Below, piece by piece: positions 23,457 through 35,400 of a stretch of DNA of 64,000 bases. The notes under the pieces were generated by a model. The model saw only the letters and a list, made by a program, of their open reading frames with translations, was not told the DNA's origin and made no database searches. A program made the translations under genes and the position numbers. The DNA is from Euleptes europaea (lineage: Eukaryota; Chordata; Lepidosauria; Squamata; Sphaerodactylidae): the NCBI RefSeq assembly GCF_029931775.1, contig NC_079318.1, positions 59,498,659 to 59,562,658 of the forward strand. The letters run 5' to 3'. Within the stretch, counting starts at the first letter, position 1; the number at the start of each line of letters is the position of its first letter.

Positions 23457-26400
23457 CTAAAGGAAGAAAATGCTGCATTAGATGGGGAGGGGAGGAAGAC
23501 ATTGTGGCTTTATGAACTTTATGAGCACAAGTTGTTTTGGGTGTAATCTACAGAAAACAATGCGGTACAGGATCAATTTTAGAGCTTCATGCGCTTCCTT
23601 GGAGAATGCCAAAAGTGTTAGTGGTCATAGAGCATTTATTACGAACACTAAACGTTGTACAGTTTTTAATTAATATGCATTAAAATGTAACTAGGCTTCT
23701 GGGTGTTACAGCTGATGCTTGATAATTTCCCCAAACCATGCAAGAAGCTCGTGGAGCATTTCACCTGCTAGTCTTGGAGGGCCAGAGCTGTTGAAGTGTT
23801 CGTTCTTCTCAATGAATTTGTCAGTCTTTAAATAGACTTTACAGTGTCTGGTTAAAACAATTTGTGATCCCACCCCTCCCTGGCATTCTTACATTGCTGA
23901 ATAGCTGTTTGGCAGCAAGGCACAACTGAACAAAGCAGAAGGGCAGGTTAGAGTGGCTTGAGGGCACATTGTCACCTTCCTCCTCAAGGGACTGCTAAGG
24001 CCCAGGAGAGGAAGCGTACAGCCCATCTCCTCAGCTGCCAAGTGTTGCCCCAACACCCTACTAGGAAACACATTGTGTGCAGGTTTCTCTTCTGTTTCCT
24101 TACCCCCACCAAATGCTAGGCAGATAGTCCCATTTACAGTGTCGCATTTACCTCAAATCGTTCTGCCTCACGGGTTCCCTGAGTGTTTTTTGGCCCATGA
24201 CAAGGTCTGCAGTGCCTACATTGTGGTGAAAGTGGCCCAACTTAGGCTGGTGGCAAAAAAGGAAAAGTGAAATCCAGAAGAGTGGCATCTCACCCCACAC
24301 TCATGAAGTTTTTGAATTTGTATTTGAACTGAAGACTCGAGAACAGGATGTAAGAACTGCCTGTGTAGAATCAGACCAAGAGACCCATTCTAGCCCCAGC
24401 ATACTCTCCAACAGAGGCCAACCAGCCACCCCGGAAAGCTCACCAGCAGCCTAAGGCGGAGGTAGTTGCTTGTTAAGTAAAAATGACAGCAGTCACGTCA
24501 TTAAAAGAAATCTTAGCTGACTGATTGTGTGGGTTGTAACTGATGAATTAGCCAAATAAATATTCTTAAATGCAGATAGGAATACAAGAACTGTTTTGAA
24601 GGGGGAAAGGTACACTTTGCTTTTAAATGATGCATGTGTGTGTTGCAGCAGGCACCATCTTAGAAGAGACATTCTGGTTTGTGTGTGAGAGAGAAGGGAT
24701 AATACCTCTCCTAAGATGGCTCCTGCCATCTGTTTTTTTTTTTTTTTAAGTAGGTACTTCTATTTAAAATTATGGTGTGATCGCCTGGTCAATTGGAGCA
24801 GGTGTATTAGTTAATCCAAAATTTTATGAATAATCTAACCAATTAATTGATTAATGCTGCAATCTTATGTACGCCTACCTGAGAATGAATCACACAGGGG
24901 GATTTACTTCTGAGTGATGCTTAGGATTGCACTTGTAGCCAAAAAAAAAAAAGGTGGTATAAGTGAATGCTGCTGGCAGTTGTAATAAATAGGCAGCCAG
25001 CAGAGTTCCTTGGGTTGGCAAATCTTTGCCATACTGATTGTGAGGCATGGTATGCCTATAACAGTGACAAACTATGGTAAAAAGAACAGGCTTGGGGAAA
25101 ACCTTGGGCTGGCGGGCTTTCCCCTCTGTGTGGCTTAAAAATTAACAGTTTTAGCTTTTGAGGCAAACCACATTTTGTGGTGATGTCTGACTTTCCCCCC
25201 CTCCACAAAAAAAAATGGTTGTTTGTTCTCTTGTATACAAATCAAGATTAAACTATGGCTTGCAATCCTGCCTGGGAGGAGGAGAAATCATTGTTTGCTG
25301 GCTTAGATACAACCATCAACTATGATTTGCTACAAAAGTAAAAATAATCTCTGAGCTGCATACAAGGTAGGGAGGAAGTGTGTGTGTGTAGGCTTGGAGA
25401 TTCCCCCCCCCCCCGTCTCATTCCCATAATGATAAGCCATGGATTCTTGTTACAAATGGACCATGCCTACCTCTTCCCTCTTTGAATTATGGCCAGCCCA
25501 AGCGATGTTGTGATATCATTGCAATGGGCAACGAGGAAGGGATTTGCTATCTGAAGTAGGAGGTGTTTTAGGAATAGTTTGTTTTGCAGTTCCACGTACT
25601 TTTAGCACAAAGGTTCCAGAACAAAGGACCATCAAATGGGAAAGGAACGCCTCTCAACAGACATGCAAATGGCTTCTGCTGCTTGCCAGGATGTTCAGAG
25701 TATAATCTCATGTGATTTAAATGCAATTTCAGGCTTGTAATTGACAATAATAGCAAACAACATATATGTTAAATATATAATTTTGGATCTTATTTAAGAA
25801 AGCTAAATTGCTGGAGTCAGCTGAATCCAAAACACTGGACTGACATCCTGAAGAGTCAGATCAATCAAAGATTTAAATATCTGCATGAACTGGAAGGTAA
25901 ACTGAAAACACATTAACAGAAAAGCATGTAAAAATGCTCTGTGTCCTAGCACAGTATCGCAACCTGTGAATACAAATGATAGAGTCACACTGTTTGGCTT
26001 CCTGGCTGTTCTGCACAGCCATAAAAATGAGAAACTTACTACTCTTGATATTAGATTCTTAGAGTGCCAAATTGTGTGTCAAGTGAGATAGCACTGAAGT
26101 TAACACACTGATCCTGTAAACAAGCAGAATGCAAATAAACCTGGTTGCAAAGTAAAGCCATGTTCTACCTAAAAAAAAAAAGCACTGAACAATTGCATGC
26201 AGCAAACAGTGATCTTTCAGCCCCACAATGATTATACTGAGACAGTCACCACTGTTATGTTACAGAGTAAGGAAACACAATGGTGCTGTTACGATTAACT
26301 GATGCTAAATGCTGATACTGAACATTGACAGCTCATACTTGTTCAATCACTTTGAAGCCCTATGCAGACATCCTCAGCGACTGTAGTGGGTTGATCCTTC

Positions 26401-29400
26401 CGGATTTTCTGCTTGATTGCACTTGATTCTCTTCCACACTGAAGCCCTTGTCCCATGATTCTCGGCATAGCCTTTTTGGTGATCAAGAGGGGCCCCTCCC
26501 TCTTTTGCCAGCAGAAACATGGGCAGGGCCCAACCCACTTTACCTCCCTTCCTGATATTCACATGCTTGAAATCATGTTGTAACAGGCTCAAGTTGTGTA
26601 GGTGCAATCCATGAGGCTGCTACATTTCAAAAGTAGGAGTGGGGTAGGTACAGTGTGGATAAGGCCTATGCATGTCAAACAGTAATGTTCATGCACAGGG
26701 GTGCATGACCTACGTGGTCATGCCAGGGATAAGGTAGTGAAATCCCACTGCTCCATCATGCAGACATAAAAGGACATCTGCTTAGGGTTTAAGTTAGCTG
26801 AAAACTTTCATTTAAGATTTTCCTTGGTACTAGTGTCCCTACCCTGGCTTGATTATTCAGGGAACCCAAAAGACCAATTTTTAAAACATTTGAATGCAAA
26901 GAAAAAGATCAAGCCCAGTTTTGAAAGGTACTAGCCTGGCTCATCACCAAATACAAAGCCAAGTTTTGCTTTAGAGCTGCAACCCATGAAATAGAGTAGA
27001 ATGCTGCGGCCTACTTTGGCCCTTTTTGTCTGGGTACCGGCAATGTTCCCTGTGCCTTCTGCTGGACTGAGACACTATGTATTTTGTTAGTCTTTCTAAT
27101 AGGCACAATTTGCTTTTTTGCCTCATCTCCAGGACAACCAGTGAAGCATAACCTAGGCATGTGAGAAGAGAAAGCCACATTGTCTCTTTCTCCAGCCTGG
27201 AGCTCCTGTCCTATGGTTGTAATTCACCAGCTCCCCAAACTAAGGATACAAGGAGAAGGGACAGGAAAGAGAGCTGGTTTGCTCTCCCACATCCTTCTAG
27301 CCATTAACCTTTTCATCACGTCAACTTTGCTTTCGCTAGCTAGGATTTAGTGTGATTTGGTCTTCCCGCACTTAAACCTTCACATTCCCGAGTGCATTTA
27401 GTGTTAGACTGCATTTATTTAGAGGTCTTGAGGGGTACAGAAAAGATGACAACCATCATCTTTACATGAGGTGCCTTAGATACTCTTCCTTGACCTTGCT
27501 TAAGCTTCCCCTTCATAGTTTCAGAAAGATCACTGGTTTCATTTGATACTGCTATTTCCAAACCAAAGATTTGCTTGTTCTCATTCATTAACATGGCACT
27601 GGGTATCTTCTGCCAAGTTTCAAGAAGCTTTTACGTAACACAATGTATATTCAATGCTAGTGTATTGTATTGTGTAGCCTAAAGTTGTATCTTCCCTGGA
27701 TATTTTCATTCACAATAAAACTCAATTTTAGCAGGATTTGACCAATCATTAGATGAAAATAATCTGGGCAATGACAAACCTGTATGTAAGATAAATGGTT
27801 ACATTTTCAGAGCCACTTATAACCCAAAAGCAAGGAAGTGAGTATGCATTTGAATCTGACCATGTACCTTTCCCTTCACAGGGGCAATGGCTAGATGTTT
27901 TCTTGCAATGGTATGAACCCTTTCCCTATGTCTACCCCAAAGATCCAATGCACACTAACAGGCCTTATCTCTTAATTGTGATTCTGAAACCGGCATGCTA
28001 CTTCCCTGGGTCAAATTACATATTCCTCACTTAATGCCACTGAAAGGCTATTTTGGCACTCACCTTAACAATGGCTAAGTATACCTGGGTTCCCTGTTTA
28101 ACAAGGATTCTTAAACAGCTACAGAACTGGTCAAATGGCACTTGGTTTGCCTTAGCCACAGTTAAGAGGCTGGACCCATTGCATGTGACCAGGCCAAAGA
28201 GTTTACTGATATCACTGAAGACTTACAATGCACACTGAAGTCTTTGCGGGAATATTTATGGTCTCTCCTTGATGAACTGATATCTTGGAATCTTTTTGCT
28301 CTTTAATCGCTATATGCACATTTTAATTGTATGTGTCAAACGCTAATGTGGTGATTTCTAGTGAGTACAGCCTTTTCTCACCAGAAAAAAAGTGCTTTCT
28401 AAATCAGGAAAAAAATAAAAATGACTTTTCCATTTGAAAGCATTCATCAAGTTTTCATTTTTTTGTCATCACTTTCACATTCTCCATCACCTTTGTTAGA
28501 AAAGCAGGCACTGGTAAGAAACACAGAGCCTGGCATTTGTGTTAGGGAGTTTTTTACAACTATTTTTAGAGAAAATACTTCAATACATGGTGACAAGGAT
28601 TATTCAATAGTGCTGTTCACACATCTGTTTAAAATCAGCTTCCTTTTTTCCTTGCATGTTACATAAATGAAATCAGCTACAGTTTTCTTGTTCTGCATTA
28701 CCTTGAAATGGTTTAGACCAGGATACACATATACCTGCAGTGCTTGTTCTGTATGTTGAACCTGACTTTGACGTTGTGTCTCAAAACAAAAACCACACAG
28801 CGACCGCTATGTGAAACTTGGAATTTCCAAAAGCAGTTTGGGATATAGCATGGAACTTGACTGTTAACTTTTAAAAGAAAATCCCACTGTGTGCAGACAA
28901 AAACCCTTCAGCTCAGATAAACTGGTTCATGGAATCCTGGCTACTGGCTGATTTTTTTTTTTAAATTATGGTATTTTTAAAACCTTCCATCCTGCCTTTC
29001 TACTGCCAAGTAGGGCCCAAGGTGACAAGTTAGAAGTCAAACTCAACAAACACGACAGTACACAGAATGATAATAAAAATCTCTCACGCAACAGGTCTCA
29101 GCCTTTTCCTCAGGCAGAAGTTTTTATACTGCCTCAGGCATGGGAGGATGGCCTGAGAAGCTGGTCTTACTCATACCTGACTACTCTCTTCTATGAAAAC
29201 GATGAATATCACTAGGAAGTTATAAAAATTATGATGGGTTCATTCTAAAATATTCTGTTTCAATGGTTGTCACTAAAAAAGCACTTCTAATGATCACAAA
29301 AGCAGAAAAAACAGACCATCCATAGACAAGATAGGCAGTGCACTATACTTGGGAAATGCCTGAGGTATGTACTAAAATATGACTTTGTACGTTACTCAAT

Positions 29401-32400
29401 AGCCAAAGTGATGTAACAGAATGTCAGACTAGGAAATGGAAGACCCAGGTTTAAATCCATTCTTTGTCATGAAGCTTGCGGGGTGATCTTGGCCAGTCAA
29501 ACTCTCTCACCCTATCCTACCTCACAGGAATTTTTATGATGATGAAAAGAGAAAGAATAGCCATGTATGTTCATGGAGAATAGGGCTCTTCATGGCTACT
29601 AGCCAAAATGGATACTAGTCATGACGCATACCTATTCTCTCCAGGATCAGATGAACATGCCTATTAGGTGCTGTGGAACACAAGCAGGACAATGCTGCTG
29701 CAGTCATCTTGTTTGTGGGCTTCCTAGAGGCACCTGGTTGGCCACCGTGTAAACAGACTGATGGACCTTGGTCTGATCCAGAATGGCTTTTTCTTATGTT
29801 CTTCTTATGTCTTGACCTTGTGAAGGAAAAGCACCCTGCTTTCCTTCTATGAAACACTGGTTCAGGCTTCAGGCCTGGTATTCTCTGATATTAACCTTTG
29901 GAGCATTAAACATTGAGGGGCCTGGAATAACAAGCAGGCTTCTCACAACTCACAGTGGAATGTACTTTCGTTTTTAGAAGTACTCCTTAAAGGTCTCAAG
30001 GTTGGAGATAAACAGCTGCCCTGATTTTACAGCCATCGGGGGCAGCACCAACGATTTATCTCCTTGACAACGAATGGGCCCATTAAGCGTTATCTCTCAG
30101 TTGAGTCTTCCCAGGTGTCCCGCATAACTGCAGAATGCGGGTCAGCGGTAACACTCGTGACTGAGAGATGACCTGACAAATTAATTCAGGGCTGATTGGG
30201 ATTCTCGCCATTTTATTGGCTAAGATGGCCATAGGCCGCTAAGATGGAGGGAATAAAATGAGCCCTGTTTGGACTTAGAAGCATGGAGGCTTTTGGGATG
30301 CGCGGGCGCATCCTGGAGTCTTTCATCACCTTTTGCTTTGTCCCATAGAACGAATCTATGCTTGACTGAGGAGACCAGCATGCTGACACCCAGATGCTAA
30401 CTCGTGGACTGTGGTAACTCTTTTGCATCTCCAAAAGCTTTGCCAATTTGCCTGATTGCCTAAACCTAAGCCAATTGCCTTTCTGATGAAATGTGTAGTT
30501 AGATTATTGAAGCTTTCTTGTTTTATATGCTAACCTGCCTCACGTTTGTCTTTCTGTAACGAGCACAAACTTTTGAATAAACTTCTAGTTTATTATATTT
30601 GCTGTGTCTAGTGGTTTCTGTGGTTTTCCCAAGCCTGAATCCTAGTGCCTAGACTGGCTTTGCCCATGCTATCTTTTGTGTGAACCTTTTGGACAGTGTG
30701 AACCACTCTGACCAAGTCTCAGCTTGGCAGAGAGACTCACCCTGTATTTGGAGCTTGGTAAGGGTTGCTCTGAGCCCTTTGCCTGGAGGCTCAACCTTTT
30801 GATTCAGAGCTGGTGGCAGCGACCCGTTCAGCTCAAGGCGGAAGCCTAGAGTTGAACGTTTTGTTTTGTAGATTACCCCAAACCTAAACAAAGTGAGCCC
30901 AGCTGGTGGAGACCGGTTGGCGCTCTCTTTTTGACATGGTGGCGTAGCGGTTGGATTCGAACTGGGAACCCAGAGATTGCTTTACACCTATTTTGTGCTG
31001 AGGATTACAGTGTGAGGTGGCTGGCAAGTGTTTGTTATTTTGTGAGGTGTGAGTTAGGAATTTGGCAATGGCAACAGGTAGGCTGTCTTTTGAAAACCAG
31101 AATGAGAGCAGCCTAACGACGGTTGACCAGACTGGTCTTTTGGACACTTCCTACCGGATGGGGGAAGAGGGGGGAGAACCCCAGAGACCTTTACTTGACA
31201 GAAAGGGACGAATTATTAAACCTCTGACTGAAGTGGGATTGCGAGACCTCGTGGAGCTCTCGGAGGATGAGTGGGACCTAGTAAGGCCAGACCCACAACC
31301 GTGTTGGAAGCCTATCAGTGGTGAGCCGGCAGTACGCTCTAAACAACCTGCCCCCCCAACTGTTGGGAATTTGGCAACGACTACTCGACCTGGCAGCTCG
31401 ACCCAGCTTGCGGCTATGGAGGAAGAACTCCGAAGTGCCCAGCAGAGAGAGGAGGAGATGTGGCAGGAGATGAGACGGAAATGGGAGAGAGAGTGGGGCC
31501 AACCAAGGAAGCCGACGGCAGCTTTTTACAGCTCTGCAAACCACCTCGGTGAGTCTGGGGAAAGGAGGGGAGAGCCAGAAAGAGAGAAGTCCCCAAACAT
31601 CCAACCTCAAGACCGAGAGGCAAGGAGATGGGAGCTGGAATGTTGTGTGCCCCGGGAGCCAAAGCTGATGACTTACAGCCCGGAAGACTACTTTGGTGAG
31701 ATTGGGGAAAGGGGGGAAAAGACTTTTCGAGCTAATTCCCCAGTACCCCCACCCCGAGACTCAGAGGAGAGGGGAAGGTCCAGGCAAAGAGACTGGGAGA
31801 GACGGGAGGAAGAGCAGAGGAAGTTTTCCCTGTGGGACACCCGAGAGAGATCCCGTCCCCTCGAACCTAGAGCCAAGCCAGAAGTCCCCTACAGCAGCCC
31901 ATCCCCAGCGGAGTGGAAGTTTACCTGGCAGGGAGATGGTGGGGCAGGCGAGCTGACGGACCACAGACCCCTAAGGCAGCGGCAGCAGAGCCGGGAGAGG
32001 AGGAGAAGCAAGTGGAGAGATTACTATACCTCCGATGAGGAAGAAGACTTTTCCCCGCACCGTGGCCGAGGCCAGAAAGATCCCCTCGCTACATGGCGAG
32101 CCAATAGACATTTGCTACCGCCATACTCAGAGTCTTGTGATCTTTTGGCATATTTTTCACTTTTCGAATTGGCATGTCTGGATTTTAATATCCCGACTAA
32201 TCATTGGATGAGAGTTTTGAGGGCCCAGATATCGGGGAGCCTACTTGACTTGATGGGGAACCTCCCCCTTAGCGCGAGTAATGATTATATGGCATTTAAG
32301 AAGCTAGCTCAGCAGCACTTCGCTTTGTCTGCTGAATCCTATCGTAGAGCCTTTAGAAAGATTGACCGAAATACCACTGAGGGCTACCCAGCCATTGCGT

Positions 32401-35400
32401 CCCGTTTGAATCGCAATTTTGAAAGGTGGCTAGCCTCAGAGAACATCCATACTTTCCAAGACTTGAAAGAGCTTATGCTTCTGGAACAATTTTTTCGGCT
32501 TCTCCCGGAGGATCTGGTGGCCCTTGTCAAGGATAAAAGCCCAGGGACTTTGACCAGTGCAGCCAGTTGTGCTGAGCAGCTGCAATTGAACAGGCAGAAG
32601 GGCTTTGGAAAACCAAGCAGCATGGGAGGGCAGCCACGAAACCCTGCTCCAACTCAGAGTAAGAAGTCGGGAGGGGAAGAGAGACGTGGGGGAAAGCCAG
32701 CAGAAACCTCCCCTACAGCTACAGTACATCCCCATGTGTCCATCGAGTCTGGCCTATGCTTCTTCTGTAAGAAGAAAGGGCACAAAAGACAGGACTGCCC
32801 GGCATTAAAGGAGAGGGAGAAGAAAAAATCAAACCCCCCCACTCCTGCTCCAAGAGTGCGGCTTGTGACTACAACTCAGCAGCCTGCAGCTGAAAATTGG
32901 GAAGAGGAAATCAGCATAACTGAGGGTGAGCCAGCGGCGGCAGTTTCAACTCCTCCAGCCGGAATGCAGACAGCCGGGAGGGAGCCGAGAGAAGCAGCCC
33001 CAGCCCAGCCTGATGCAAGCCTGCAGCCTGTGAGGATGGCCTTCATCGACCCGAGGCAACCCTGCTGGTCCAATATGACTTTTAGCTGCGAACTTCAGGT
33101 GAATAATAAAAAAGTGTTAGGGTTAAGAGACACCGGTTCAGAAATAAGCAGTATAAATGAAAATTTGTTAGAACCGGGACAGTTGAAAGAGGGACAACAA
33201 ATGTGGGTGACCCCTTATGCCAGTGATCCAATTTCAATGAGGGTTGCTTTTGTAAAAATTGCTTATAAAGATGTGAATGAGGTTATGCCTGTCTTAGTCC
33301 ACTCAAACAATTGTGGGCATCAGTGTCTTGTGGGAAATGATGTAGCATATAAGCAATATTTGATTGATAAAATGAATTTTGAAAAGGAGGAAGAGGGGGA
33401 AGGGGAAATTCCTTTACCTGTCTTGATTGCTAAGCCTCTCTTGCCAGAGAGCAGCTCCACGAATTCCTCCCCTTCAGATGTAAATGAACCTGAGAGTGAG
33501 GGAAAGGGACCAGGAGAGCCTTTGCCTCTCACAATAGAAAATGTTAACTTTGCAAATGAGCAGCAACAAGATGAGACTCTTGAAAGGTGCCGAGAACAGG
33601 CCCAGACAGAGCCAAGGGCCTCTGGAGACAGAAGGGTACGCTTTTATTTTGAAAATGAGTTGCTCTATAGAGAATTTCATCCCAAGGACTTAGCTCCTGA
33701 GTGTGCCCCTAGAAAACAGTTGGTTGTGCCAAAATCTCAGAGAGGCAGTGTGCTTCAGATGGCACATGAGTGTGCTTTTAGTGGGCATTTTGGAGTGAAA
33801 AGGACTTTGGAGAAGATCTCCAGACAGTTCTATTGGCCGGATGTGTATGAGGATGTTAAAAATTATGTGAGAACGTGTGATGTGTGCCAGAGGGTGGGGT
33901 ATGAGCGAGATCATGCAAGGTACCCCCTGCAACCCTCTGCCATAGAGGGAGAGCCTTTTGCAAAATGGGGAATTGATCTGGTAGGGCCCTTTCCGACCCC
34001 CACCAGAACTGGGAAGAAATATATACTGACCATGATTGATTTTTGTACCCACTTTTGTGAAGCCATTCCCCTTGCTAGTATCTCAGCTCCTAGCATTACT
34101 AAAGCTTTATTAACCCTTGTGTGCTCCTTTGGGATTCCTAAGACCATAGCCAGCGACCTTGGGGGTAGTTTCCTGTCCACCCTGGTACAACAGGTGTTCA
34201 AGTTGGCTAACATAGAACACCGAGTCAGCGTAGCGTATTGTCACTGGTCAAATGGTCTGATAGAGAAGTTGAATAAAACAATTGGGACCATGTTGAAAAA
34301 ATACGCTGTGACTCACCCAGCTGACTGGGATCAGAATTTGCTGTTTCTTGTGTGTGCCTACCGTGATACGATTCAGGAAAGCCTGGGGTTTTCCCCAAAT
34401 GAGTTGGCTTTGGGCAGATCTGTACGCAGCCCCCTAAACTTGTTAAAACAACAGTGGGAAGGGACCCTAGAGGTTGGGCCCCGATCTGTGTGTGAATACA
34501 TGACTAAGCTGAAGGAAACTCTAAGTGGTGTGTGGAAAATAGCCCAGCAGAACATGAAGAAGGCTCAATTAGTACAGAAAAAATACTATGATAAAAAAGC
34601 TGTGGTCAGAGAATTTGAGGCTGGGGATAAAGTGTTGATTCTCAGGCATATCAGGCCTAATAAGCAAACTCTGGCCTGGTTAGGACCTGGTGAAGTTCTG
34701 AGGAGGGAAAATGAAGTGAATTATTTGGTATCTTGCCCCCAGGAACACCCCAAGCCTCGCCTCTATCATGTGAACACCCTTAAGAGGTACCATGAGCGAG
34801 CTCCTGGCATGTTTGCAGTAAAAGCTGAGCTGGAGGAACAGCCTTTTGATCTGCTTTCAGACTGCCAGCAACCTGGTGGGTTGAGTGAGCTAATGTTAAG
34901 CCCTGCTCTGAGTGTTTCACAGGCTGAACAGTTGTATGGTGTCTTGAGCAAGTTTGAAACAACTTTTTCTAGTTTACCGGGAAAGACCAGCATGGCTAAA
35001 CATGCAATTGATACTGGAACTGCAGCTCCATTAGCTGTACATCCCTATAGAGTGTCACCTCAGCAAGGGAAAGCCATTGCAGAGGAAGTAAAAGCTATGC
35101 TGGAGATGGGGGTGATTAGGCCAAGTAATTCCCCCTGGTGTTCCCCTGTGGTGTTGGTGAATAAACCTGATGGTTCTATTAGATTTTGTGTAGACTATAG
35201 GAAGCTGAATGCTGTGACAGTGGCAGACCATTTCCCAATGCCACGGATAGATGACTTGATTGAAAGGTTGGGGCGGGCCCAGTATGTCAGCTGTATAGAT
35301 TTGACCAAAGGGTACTGGCAGATCCCTGTGGAGCCCGAGTCCATTCAGAAAACTGCTTTCTCTACTCCTATGGGACTCTATGAGTTTGTTACTCTCCCTT

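Noticed and set aside
23041-23502. A 153-codon minus-strand frame over the end of PIGF
   Set aside because: It overlaps the true last exon of PIGF in another frame; the spliced reading gives the conserved PIGF C-terminus.
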